A stretch of DNA of 45,773 nucleotides from Fimadaptatus sp050946055. GTDB taxonomy: Bacteria; Bacillota; Clostridia; Christensenellales; Aristaeellaceae. The notes beneath the pieces are model-generated. The model made no database searches. It worked only from the letters and a program-made list of their open reading frames with translations, and was not told the origin of the DNA. Below, in pieces: positions 7,699-15,209 of this stretch. Positions within the stretch are counted from its first letter, which is position 1. Each line of letters opens with the position of its first letter. The DNA is taken from assembly GCA_050946055.1 (NCBI GenBank), contig JBMNUB010000020.1, forward strand, positions 1-45,773, given 5' to 3'. The position numbers and the translations under genes were made by a program.

Positions 7699-8415
7699 AT
7701 GTGGCTTATGGCGATATCGGCGCTTAGCGCCTACTTCGTCAAGGGATTGTGCGGCTTTGCCAACACGCTGGTGTTTTCCACGATAGCGGGCTTTGGCTCC
7801 AGCAACATAGACATATCGCCCATGGAACTGCTGCTGGGCTATCCCAGCAACGTGATAATGGCCGTGCGCGAGCGCAGGGGCATAGACTGGAAGGTGTGCG
7901 CGCCGCTGATAGCGCTGGTGCTGCTGGGCAATATACCGGGCATACTGCTGCTCAAGAACGTGGACGCGCGCGCCATAAAGGCGGTGTTCGGCGCGGTGAT
8001 AATGCTAATAGCCGCCGAGATGCTGTTTCGCCAACTCATGCCGCGCAAGATGAAGTCCAACCGCATAGTGCTGGGCGCGATAGGGCTGATATCCGGCCTG
8101 CTCTGCGGGCTTTACGGCATAGGCGCGCTGCTGGCGGCATACGTCAGCCGCGTGACCGAGGACGGCAGCGCCTTTCGCGGCAACCTGTGCGCGGTGTTTA
8201 CGGTGGAAAACACATTTCGCATAGTCATGTATTCGGCTCTGGGCATAATAACATGGGACACGCTCATGCGCGCGGCGATGCTGGTGCCGGCCATGGGGCT
8301 GGGGCTGTTTCTGGGCATAAAGTGCTGCGGCGTGCTGAGCGAAAAGGTGGTAAAGTATGTGGTCATAGCCATGCTGATAGTCTCGGGAGCGTCCATGCTC
8401 ATAACCAATCTGTGA
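7699..8415 (+). CDS. TSUP-family (TauE/SafE) membrane permease
   Basis: A 238-residue membrane protein with about seven to eight hydrophobic segments arranged as two repeats. The loops KGLCGFANTLVFS (first repeat) and GLLCGLYGIGALLAAYV (second repeat) are the G/F-rich motifs of the TSUP family, which export or import sulfite, sulfonates and other small anions. The substrate here cannot be told. The start follows GGGGGG at the right spacing and the gene has its own good promoter. It is monocistronic, with no clear terminator after it. Confidence 0.85.
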   Translation: MWLMAISALSAYFVKGLCGFANTLVFSTIAGFGSSNIDISPMELLLGYPSNVIMAVRERRGIDWKVCAPLIALVLLGNIPGILLLKNVDARAIKAVFGAVIMLIAAEMLFRQLMPRKMKSNRIVLGAIGLISGLLCGLYGIGALLAAYVSRVTEDGSAFRGNLCAVFTVENTFRIVMYSALGIITWDTLMRAAMLVPAMGLGLFLGIKCCGVLSEKVVKYVVIAMLIVSGASMLITNL

Positions 8416-8827
8416 CGCGGCGGCGCGCAGACTGTTTCAGCGATATGACGGCTTAATCATTCCTCTTGACATTATGCTTTTTAGGATATCCGCTTTCGGC
8501 GTGCTGCTGGGGCGGATGTTTTGATATGCGCGATATATTAGGTGTGTTGCCAAAGCAAATAGCCATTGTCCATAATAAAAAACTTTGCAATGCAATTTAC
8601 AAATGAAGGCGAATAGAGTATCTGCGCAGTTTCAATTTGCAATTACAGCTGACGATGTATACAGAAATCTCCGCTTAATCTGAGTTTGTTCAGAAGAATC
8701 GTTAAGCTGCCGGGCTTGTCGGCGGTCTGCATATTGCGTCTGCGCATTGCACAGAACATGCCGATATTCAAGCATACAACCGCAGAGACAGCGCTTCATG
8801 CTCGGCACAATATGCACAAAAAAGCCC
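8416..8827. other. AT-richer intergenic region, no gene recognised
   Basis: This stretch is visibly richer in A and T than its surroundings. Short open frames exist but lack ribosome sites and family resemblance. The word TTTGCAAT recurs (near 8582 and 8633). I see no RNA gene or mobile element. Confidence 0.4.
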
Positions 8828-8856
8828 TTGCCTGCCGCGCGCAAAAGTGTTATCAT
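8828..8856 (+). promoter_or_regulatory. Promoter of the cobalamin riboswitch-btuF transcript
   Basis: TTGCCT (8828-8833), 17-base spacer, TATCAT (8851-8856). Transcription would begin about 20 bases before the riboswitch core. Confidence 0.65.
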
Positions 8857-8879
8857 GACTGTGCAACAGCATATAAGTC

Positions 8880-9026
8880 ATGCAGGTGCTGCGCAAGGCG
8901 CAGTGAAAAGGGAAAGCGGTGCAATTCCGCTGCAGCCCCCGCTACTGTGAGGCGGACGATGCGACAACCACCGGGCGAACTCGGGAAGGGTCGTTTGAGG
9001 ATGATGCCGAGCCAGGAGACCTGCCT
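8880..9026 (+). promoter_or_regulatory. Cobalamin riboswitch
   Basis: All hallmarks of the cobalamin aptamer are present in order: GCAGGT (8882-8887) pairing with ACCTGC (9019-9024) as P1, the AAAGGGAA segment, the GGTGCAATTCCGCTGCAG box leading into CCCCCGCTACTGT, the CGGGAAGG segment, and GCCGAGCCAGGAGACCTGC at the 3' side. It should bind coenzyme B12 and shut off btuF, through the terminator at 9169-9207 or by hiding the ribosome site. The leader from promoter to btuF is about 440 bases. Confidence 0.95.
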
Positions 9027-9168
9027 GCGTGACTGCTTCAGTCCCCTTCGGCGGGAGGGGGATATGTCCTGCAGAAGTGCCGCCATGTGCGCATGGCAGG
9101 GATGACAGCAGGCGGCTTGTGAGCACGCGCTTATGCATAACGGCATGCGCGCACCTCTGTTACACAGG

Positions 9169-9207
9169 CGCCCGCCATCCGTGCCTCGCGCGCGGGCGGC
9201 TTTTTTT
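9169..9207 (+). terminator. Riboswitch-controlled terminator
   Basis: CGCCCGC (9169-9175) pairs with GCGGGCG (9192-9198), followed by seven T (9201-9207). It sits between the cobalamin aptamer and btuF, so it is the likely expression platform. Confidence 0.75.
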
Positions 9208-9302
9208 GCAAGGCGGAAGTATATGCGTGCGGACGGCGCACGCCGTCCAACACAGGCGCGGCTGCAACCGCGCGCGGGACAAGACCCCAAGGAGGTATAA
9301 TC

Positions 9303-10208
9303 ATGACAAAGAAGCTCGTATCGCTGCTAATGGCGCTGATGCTGGTGCTGGCCTGCCCGCTGGGCGCGCTGGCCGGGGAGGCACAGCCCACTGAGGTCAT
9401 AGACGCGCTGGGCCGCGCCCTGACCATAAGCGCCGTGCCCGAGAAGATAATCTCGCTGGCTCCCAGCAACACGGAGATACTCTTTGCGCTGGGCGTGGGC
9501 GACAAGGTGATAGGCGTGGACTCGTACAGCGACTATCCTGCCGAGGCCGCAGCCATAGAGAACAAGGTCGGCGATTACTCCGGCCCCAATGTGGAGCTGA
9601 TAATCTCGCTGGAGCCCGACTTGGTGTTTGCGGACAGCACGCTGCAGCAGGAAGTGATAGACCAGCTGACTGGGCTGGGCATAACAGTAGTCGCGGCTAC
9701 TGCCTCGCGCTATGACGAAGTTCCCGCCGCCATACAGCTGGTAGCCGACTGCGTGGGTGCGGATGCTGCGCCCGTGCTGGCTCAGATGGAGGCAGAAAAG
9801 GCCGAGGCGCTGGCCATGACCGAGGGCGGCGCACAGAAGTCGGCGTACTTTGCGATGAGCTTTGGCGAGTACGGCGACTGGACCAGCGGCAAGAGCACGT
9901 TTGTGGACGACATGTTCACCATGCTGGGCGTTACCAACGTGGGTGCTGATCTGGGCGAGGGCTGGATGAGCATATCGCTGGAGAAGCTGCTTGCCGCCGA
10001 TCCCGACATAATACTCATACCGGGCGACGCGAGCATGGTCGAGGCATTCAAGGCCGATGCCAACTACGCCCAGCTCAGCGCGGTAAAAAGCGGCGCTGTA
10101 TACGCGGTGGACCCCAACATGTCCCAGCGTCCCGGCCCGCGCATATCGCAGGCGCTGAAGGAGTTCGCGGGTATAATCTTCCCTGCGGATGCCGCTCAGG
10201 CGGCGTGA
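9303..10208 (+). CDS. btuF: Cobalamin (corrinoid) ABC transporter substrate-binding protein
   Basis: A 301-residue class III periplasmic-type binding protein. An N-terminal signal sequence (basic start, hydrophobic core to about residue 24) contains VLAC, a possible lipobox, and could alternatively be cut after ALA. The mature part matches BtuF/TroA proteins: VPEKIISLAPSNTEILFALG, then VGDYSGPNVELIISLEPDLVFA, and a closing RPGPRISQALKEFA segment. It would bind cobalamin outside the membrane and hand it to BtuCD. The start follows AAGGAGGTATAATC. A cobalamin riboswitch lies directly upstream, which supports the substrate, and a terminator follows (10309-10345), separating it from the permease and ATPase genes. 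Confidence 0.9.
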   Translation: MTKKLVSLLMALMLVLACPLGALAGEAQPTEVIDALGRALTISAVPEKIISLAPSNTEILFALGVGDKVIGVDSYSDYPAEAAAIENKVGDYSGPNVELIISLEPDLVFADSTLQQEVIDQLTGLGITVVAATASRYDEVPAAIQLVADCVGADAAPVLAQMEAEKAEALAMTEGGAQKSAYFAMSFGEYGDWTSGKSTFVDDMFTMLGVTNVGADLGEGWMSISLEKLLAADPDIILIPGDASMVEAFKADANYAQLSAVKSGAVYAVDPNMSQRPGPRISQALKEFAGIIFPADAAQAA

Positions 10209-10308
10209 TGTGGCGGCTCAGCCTAGCTGAGCGCCCGGCATGTTTAGGCTGACATATGCGGCTGCTTGCCGGACTGTCAAAAAAGCCTATAAGAACTGCC
10301 TGTTCAAT

Positions 10309-10345
10309 CGGAACTGACGGAGTGTACGTCAGTTCCGTCATTTTT
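10309..10345 (+). terminator. Terminator after btuF
   Basis: An 11-bp perfect stem CGGAACTGACG (10309-10319) with CGTCAGTTCCG (10327-10337), then TCATTTTT. Just after the btuF stop two further pairings compete: GCTCAG/CTGAGC, and TCAGCCTA with TAGGCTGA. Confidence 0.85.
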
Positions 10346-10385
10346 GGGGAAGAATAGTCTGCGATTCTGGAAAAAGAAGAATTTC

Positions 10386-10640
10386 ACCCTGCCCCAAAAC
10401 CCCGGAGAGCCTAGCGGGCCTCGCAGCACTTTGGGCTTTAATCGCGCCCGGCGACATGTGCGGTGGGCGCTCAGGATTTTTTACGCAGGGAAATGTCATT
10501 TCCCGGAGTAAAAATATATGCCTTGCAGTTTCTACGCCCGGAAACATTGAGGATTTCAGTGGAAACTGAGTAGGGGTGGCTGCAGCTGGGGTAGGTTCTT
10601 CCCCATTCACGCTTGCCATAAATACATTTTTGACAAGCTG
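10386..10640 (+). repeat. Structured dispersed element, copy 1
   Basis: 255 bp, homologous to 18655-18907 over its whole length. It carries the 20-base identical block (10451-10470), a perfect GGGAAAT/ATTTCCC hairpin, the nested CAGTTTC...GAAACTG hairpin, a GGGG/CCCC hairpin and a final GCTTG...CAAGC hairpin. Direct repeats GAATTTC (10379-10385 and 10641-10647) flank it exactly. It lies between the btuF terminator and the promoter of the next gene. A separate 9-bp hairpin follows at 10659-10689. Confidence 0.85.
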
Positions 10641-10932
10641 GAATTTCTGTCCCGACCGCCGCCTGAAGATTCGTGAGGATTTCAGGCGGCCGGATTCTGC
10701 TCACCAGAAAGGCAAGGGTTTTGATGAACTGATACGGGCTTTTGCTTGGCCGCCGGTTTTTGCACGGCTTATACAAAGCGGGCAAGAGCTATGCTGAAAA
10801 CACCTGCGCCTGAAAGCGCTTGCCTATGAGGTGCGTGAGCAATATCGCTTACGCATATATCGCACAAAACTTTGAGTACGAGTATTTTGCACCTCCCGAA
10901 TTTGACGTTTTTTTGAATAAGCAAAAAATAGT

Positions 10933-10961
10933 TTGTCCTCGGGCGGCAGATGTGATATTAT
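10933..10961 (+). promoter_or_regulatory. Promoter of the GRE-like-btuC-btuD operon
   Basis: TTGTCC (10933-10938), 17-base spacer, TATTAT (10956-10961), 55 bases before the start codon. It gives the permease/ATPase genes a start of their own, downstream of the riboswitch-controlled gene. Confidence 0.6.
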
Positions 10962-11016
10962 ATAAAGTGCGCAATTGTCGCGCAATGTATATGTGCTTGT
11001 AAGCCGGAGGTCATAA

Positions 11017-12867
11017 ATGAGTTATTCCAGTGAGCAGGAGCTGCTCGTGCGCGAGTTCGAGCAATGGTATCGCACGGTTCCTGCGGACGTTTCGTCGATA
11101 TTGGATGAGCTGAACGCGCAGCAGGGCAAGGGCGCGTTCGACAAGAAGGCCGCGCTGTATCAGGCGGCGGCACGCAGCCTGGATGTGAAGGTATTCAGGC
11201 ATTTCCCCTTCTTCTTTGAATGCAATGCCGGTCAGTCGCGCGCCCAGCGCGCAGGCGAAGGCTTGAGCGGCTATCTGCTGCCCGAGCCGGGCGAGGACTA
11301 CCGCGCGCTCAGGGAGCGGCTCAAGCGGCTGGACATAGCGCTGCTGCCCGAGAATCCGTTCATAATGAATCTGGAGTGCGGCGCGGCGCGCGTGATAGCC
11401 CAGGGTACCGATGAGCTGCGCCATCAGGTGCGCATATCCGCCGAAAAGGCGCTGGCGCGCAGGCGGCGCGACTTCTGCAGCGCGGCGGTGACGGCGCTGG
11501 ATGCGGTGGACGCGCTGTGCGCGCGCTTTACCGAGCAGGCGCGCCATATGGCGGGCGTGGAGATAGATCCCGGCATACGCAAGAGTCTGGAGCGCATGGC
11601 GGGCTACTCCATAAGCCATCCCGCGCAGAGCTTTTACGAGGCCGCGCAGGGCATGATATTCTGGCGCGAGATGCTTGCGTCGCTGGAGGGCGCGGAGTAT
11701 CCGTCCTGGGGCTGCATAGACGACGATTTGGGCGCGTATTACGATGCCGATGTGGAGCGCGGCGCGATAACGGGCGAGGAGGCCGCGTATCTAATGCGCA
11801 GCCTGCTCACGTATCACCGCCTGCGCAATCCCGAGGCGCGCAGAAGCGTGATGCTGGGCGCGCGCCCCAACGCGCTGACGCTAATAGTGCTGGACGCGCT
11901 GACCGACGACATGCTGTCGGGCGACATGATATGCCTGTACGTGGGCGCGGATGACAGCGAGGAGTACCGCGCGCGGGTCAAGTCGCTGATGGCGCGCGGC
12001 GCGACGCTGATAAGCCGCGACAGGTTCCATGGCGATTTGGACATGGTGGCCGGACAGGCGCAGCGCCGCGCGAGGGAGACGCGCCTGTGCGACGTGACCA
12101 TATCGCTGCCCGCAGTGCTCATGGGTACGCTGCTGCCCGAGACCGTGGAGCGCTGGCAGGGGCTGAGCATAGACTGCTACGACGGCGACTTCTTCGCCGC
12201 CGAGGACATATACCATGGCTTTATGGACAACCTCGCGGCGCTTGAGCAGGATATAGTGGCCATGCTCATGCGCATGCTGGACCATGGGCCGCGCGCCAAT
12301 CCCATGCTGCTGCAATCGCTGTCCATGCCCGACTGCATAGTGCGGGCGCGCGACGTGACCGAGTGCGGCGCGCTCAGCACGTCGATAGTGATAGGCTTTG
12401 ATGGACTGGGCGTGTTCCTGAGGTCGCTGTCCACGATAAAGCAGCTGTGCTACGACACGCGCCGCGTGCCTATGGGCAAGGTGTTCTCCACGCTGCGCGC
12501 CAACTATGAGGGCGATGAGGCGCTGTATCGACTGATGAGCGCGCCCAAGCCCGAGCTGGAGAACGCGCTGCTGGACAAGTTCCTGTTCAATGTGGACGAG
12601 CTGTTCATGGCCGTGTCCGAGCGCCCTGAGATATCGGTGCGCCCGTCGCTCGTGCAGATATCGCGCATGGGCGCGGGGCTGATGGCCACGCCCGACGGCA
12701 GGTTCTTCGGCGAGGGCCTGGAGTCCGACATGATGCCGCTAGAGGCCAATCAGCTGGGCGGCGGCGTGTCCTGCCAGTGGGCGCCCGAGGATGACGAACA
12801 GGCCGGGCTTCAGCTGGATGAGTTCATCGGCAGCGGCGCCGGACTGCTGATGCTGTACGTGGAATGA
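11017..12867 (+). CDS. Glycyl-radical-enzyme (PFL-fold) homologue lacking the glycyl radical domain
   Basis: 616 residues resembling the PFL domain of glycyl radical enzymes. Matching segments are HPAQSFYEAAQGMIF (about 201-215) with the following acidic/ITGEEA segment, DCIVRARDVTECGA (439-452), LSTIKQLCYD then TLRANYEG (about 471-499) and ATPDGR (557-562). Family members run on about 120 residues more, to the RVxGY loop that carries the radical glycine. This protein stops about 55 residues after TPDGR, and the usual GCVE active-site motif is not evident (Cys358 and Cys450 are possible stand-ins). The end is not an accident of a frameshift: its TGA overlaps the btuC start by 4 bases. No activating radical SAM enzyme is adjacent. 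The start follows GGAGGTCATAA. Its role beside a corrinoid importer is unknown. Confidence 0.75.
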   Translation: MSYSSEQELLVREFEQWYRTVPADVSSILDELNAQQGKGAFDKKAALYQAAARSLDVKVFRHFPFFFECNAGQSRAQRAGEGLSGYLLPEPGEDYRALRERLKRLDIALLPENPFIMNLECGAARVIAQGTDELRHQVRISAEKALARRRRDFCSAAVTALDAVDALCARFTEQARHMAGVEIDPGIRKSLERMAGYSISHPAQSFYEAAQGMIFWREMLASLEGAEYPSWGCIDDDLGAYYDADVERGAITGEEAAYLMRSLLTYHRLRNPEARRSVMLGARPNALTLIVLDALTDDMLSGDMICLYVGADDSEEYRARVKSLMARGATLISRDRFHGDLDMVAGQAQRRARETRLCDVTISLPAVLMGTLLPETVERWQGLSIDCYDGDFFAAEDIYHGFMDNLAALEQDIVAMLMRMLDHGPRANPMLLQSLSMPDCIVRARDVTECGALSTSIVIGFDGLGVFLRSLSTIKQLCYDTRRVPMGKVFSTLRANYEGDEALYRLMSAPKPELENALLDKFLFNVDELFMAVSERPEISVRPSLVQISRMGAGLMATPDGRFFGEGLESDMMPLEANQLGGGVSCQWAPEDDEQAGLQLDEFIGSGAGLLMLYVE

Positions 12868-13895
12868 AGGTGCAGGATGTGCGCTCGCTGGAGGGCAGGC
12901 GTGCGCGGACGCGGGCAATGATGCTGGTAATCAGCGCGCTGTCGATTATGGCGGCGCTGGTGGCCATGTGCCTGGGCGCGGCGCAGCTGCCGCTTGGCAA
13001 GGTAGTGGGCGCGATAGGCGGTGCGCTGCGCGGCGAAGCGGCGGATACCGCGTCCACCATAGTGCTGGGCGTGCGCCTGCCGCGCGTCATAGCCAGCTAT
13101 CTGGTGGGCGCGGCGCTGTCGGTGAGCGGTGCGTGCATGCAGGGGCTGTTCCGCAATCCCATGGCCGACCCGCACCTGCTGGGCGTGTCCTCGGGCGCGG
13201 CGCTGGGCGTTGCGGTATGCTCGATACTGGGCGCGGGCGCGCTGCGCGGCATGGAGGGGCTGATGGCGTTTGCCTTTGCTGTGGGCGCGGTGGCGCTGGT
13301 CATGGCGCTGGCGCGCGTGCGCGGCAGGGTGTCCACGATGAGCCTGATGCTGGCGGGAATCGCCGTGTCCTCGCTGCTCACGGCCATGACATCCGGCCTC
13401 ATGGTCATAGACCGCGAGCACATGGAGGACGTGTACATGTGGACCATGGGCAGCTTCACCGCCTCCAACTGGGACAAGCTCTCGGTGGCCGCGCCGGTGA
13501 TTGTTCTGGGTACGCTGGGCATAATGGCCTTCGCGCGCGACCTGAACGCCATGCTGCTGGGCGAGTCCGACGCGCGCCAGCTGGGCGTGCAGGTGCGCTG
13601 GGTGCGGCTGATACTGCTGGCGCTGTGTACGCTTATAACCGCAACAGCTGTGTCTATAAGCGGCGTGATAGGCTTTGTAGGGCTGATGGCACCGCACGCC
13701 ATGCGGCTGATATGCGGGCCTGACCACAGGGGACTGCTGCCGCTGAGCGCGCTTGCGGGCGGGCTGTATCTTCTTATTATGGATACGCTTGCGCGCACGC
13801 TGCTCATGCCCATAGAGATACCCATAGGCGTGCTGACGTCGCTTGTGGGCGGGCCGTTCTTCCTGTACCTGATGCGGCGGAGGAACAAAAAATGA
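12864..13895 (+). CDS. btuC: Cobalamin/Fe-siderophore-type ABC transporter permease (FecCD/BtuC family)
   Basis: A 343-residue FecCD-family permease with about nine to ten membrane helices. Typical segments are LRLPRVIASYLVGAALSVSGA near residue 80, GLFRNPMADPHLLGVSSGAALG, and the ATPase-coupling stretch GLMAPHAMRLICGPDHR. It would form the cobalamin channel with BtuD. It overlaps the preceding gene and the following ATPase gene by ATGA, so the three are translated together. Cobalamin is inferred from the riboswitch-controlled btuF nearby; sequence alone cannot exclude a siderophore or heme. Confidence 0.88.
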   Translation: MKVQDVRSLEGRRARTRAMMLVISALSIMAALVAMCLGAAQLPLGKVVGAIGGALRGEAADTASTIVLGVRLPRVIASYLVGAALSVSGACMQGLFRNPMADPHLLGVSSGAALGVAVCSILGAGALRGMEGLMAFAFAVGAVALVMALARVRGRVSTMSLMLAGIAVSSLLTAMTSGLMVIDREHMEDVYMWTMGSFTASNWDKLSVAAPVIVLGTLGIMAFARDLNAMLLGESDARQLGVQVRWVRLILLALCTLITATAVSISGVIGFVGLMAPHAMRLICGPDHRGLLPLSALAGGLYLLIMDTLARTLLMPIEIPIGVLTSLVGGPFFLYLMRRRNKK

Positions 13896-14674
13896 CGGGC
13901 GATATATTGCAGGCGAATGGGCTGGAATACGGCTATGAGCGCGGGCGCGCGGTGCTCAAGGGCGTGAGCCTGAGCTTTGCGCGCGGCACGCTGACCGGAG
14001 TGCTTGGGCCTAATGGCTCGGGCAAGACCACGCTGATACGCATGCTCACGGGCGCGCTGAAACCCGACAAGGGCTGCGTGTTGCTAAGCGGGCGCGAGGT
14101 TGTCAGGTATCAGGCGCGCGAGCTGGCGCGCAGCATGTCGATAGTGCCGCAGTCCACGCAGATAGACTTCGACATGACCGCGCTGGACGTGGCGCTTATG
14201 GGGCGGCAGCCGTACATGCGCCGCTTCGAGCGCGAGAGCGAGGAGGACATACGCATAGCGCGCGAGGCGCTGGAGCGCGCCGACGTGCTCAGGTATCAGG
14301 ACACGCCGGTCACGGCGCTGTCTGGCGGCGAGCTGCAGCGGGTGATAATCGCGCGTGCGCTCACGCAGCAGGCGGACGTGATGCTGCTGGACGAGCCGGT
14401 GTCCAATCTGGACATAAGGCATACCGCGCGCATGCTGGCGCTGGTGCGCGATCTAACGCGCGAAAGGGGAGTGTGCGCCGTGTGCGTGCTGCACGATCTG
14501 TCGCTGGCGGGCTGGTTCTGCGACAGGATTGCGCTGATGCACGCGGGCAGGGTGTATGCCTGCGGCGCGCCAATGGATGTGCTGACCCAAGAGAACGTGC
14601 GCGATGTGTACGGCGTGGATGCGGACATAGTGCAGGACGGCACTCATGTGCGCGTGCTGCCGCGCTATGAATAG
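13892..14674 (+). CDS. btuD: Cobalamin-type ABC transporter ATP-binding protein
   Basis: A 260-residue ATPase with Walker A GPNGSGKTT (39-47), Q-loop VPQST (Gln87), signature LSGGELQRV (143-151), Walker B LLDEPVSNLD (Asp167, Glu168) and switch His201 in VLHDLSLA. The family is that of BtuD/FecE/FhuC. It overlaps btuC by ATGA and closes the operon. No convincing terminator follows directly; the next features are a large hairpin (about 14797-14837) and the proS leader. Confidence 0.9.
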   Translation: MTGDILQANGLEYGYERGRAVLKGVSLSFARGTLTGVLGPNGSGKTTLIRMLTGALKPDKGCVLLSGREVVRYQARELARSMSIVPQSTQIDFDMTALDVALMGRQPYMRRFERESEEDIRIAREALERADVLRYQDTPVTALSGGELQRVIIARALTQQADVMLLDEPVSNLDIRHTARMLALVRDLTRERGVCAVCVLHDLSLAGWFCDRIALMHAGRVYACGAPMDVLTQENVRDVYGVDADIVQDGTHVRVLPRYE

Positions 14675-14796
14675 CCTTTGGCGGTAAGTGGGGGAATATC
14701 CTCCGCCGCTGCTGTACATTTGAGCTTAATGCAGAGCTTCGGGCGCAAAAACTGCGGCGGCCGTTCTGGCTCAGGAAAGCAGGGCTTTGAGCGCAT

Positions 14797-14837
14797 AACC
14801 GGCTCTGCCCGCCATGCCGCCGGGCAGGGCTTAGGCC
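14797..14837. other. Large GC-rich stem-loop between btuD and the proS promoter
   Basis: CCGG + TCTGCCCG pairs with CGGGCAGG + CCGG around a short loop, lying between btuD and the proS promoter. There is no T-run on either side, so it is not a standard terminator. The rest of 14675-14905 shows no gene. Confidence 0.4.
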
Positions 14838-14905
14838 GGAAAGGACAATGCCCGCCTGAATTCTCAGGGGAACTTTGGCAGCGTGAGATTTTAACAATAA
14901 TGATC

Positions 14906-14933
14906 TTGCTGATTTTGACAGGCGGGATATAAT
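14906..14933 (+). promoter_or_regulatory. Promoter of the T-box-proS transcript
   Basis: TTGCTG (14906-14911), 16-base spacer, TATAAT (14928-14933), about 20 bases before the T-box stem I. Confidence 0.6.
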
Positions 14934-14952
14934 CATAGCATAAGGCTGTGAA

Positions 14953-15162
14953 GGAGATAAGGTCTGTTTTCTGTCTGCCAAGAGAGCGGCGCGCATGGTG
15001 CGAGCGCTGCCGGACAGTCTGGCCGTCCCGCTCCCGAGCTGCGGTCAATAGCCGCCGCGTCCCGCGTTAAAGGAGTTAAGAGGACTTGCCGCATGGCAGG
15101 TCAAGCATGGTGGTACCGCGAAGCACGCGCTTCGTCCCTGCACGGGGACGGGCGCTTTTTTT
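14953..15162 (+). promoter_or_regulatory. T-box leader (tRNA-Pro sensing) of proS
   Basis: Stem I starts with GGAG (14953-14956) and GGTC, which pair with GGCC (15021-15024) and CTCC (15031-15034). The loop left between them on the 3' side is GTCCCG, giving CCC (15027-15029), or CCG one base later, both proline codons. AGAGAG at the distal part of stem I is typical. The canonical T-box GGTGGTACCGCG lies at about 15109-15120, with a UGGU bulge for the tRNA acceptor end. The terminator is GCGCTTCGTCCC/GGGACGGGCGC (15127-15155) with seven T (15156-15162). Uncharged tRNA-Pro should allow read-through into proS. Confidence 0.93.
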
Positions 15163-15209
15163 GTTGCGCGGGCGCGGATAGAGCCATAATTTGCAAGGAG
15201 ATGTTTACT

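Noticed and set aside
8632..8856. 74-codon minus-strand ORF before the cobalamin riboswitch
   Set aside because: It overlaps the riboswitch promoter, lacks a ribosome site and resembles no protein.
11587..11610. ERMAGYS in the GRE-like protein as a glycyl radical loop
   Set aside because: The radical loop R-V-x-G-Y belongs near the C-terminus after TPDGR. This match lies about 360 residues before it, just ahead of the PAQSFYEA segment, so it is chance.
14797..14837. Terminator for btuD
   Set aside because: The stem is strong, but there is no T-run on either strand and it is over 100 bases from the stop codon.
14915..14933. TTGACA at 14915 as the -35 of the proS promoter
   Set aside because: It is only 7 bases from TATAAT. 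TTGCTG at 14906 gives a workable 16-base spacer.
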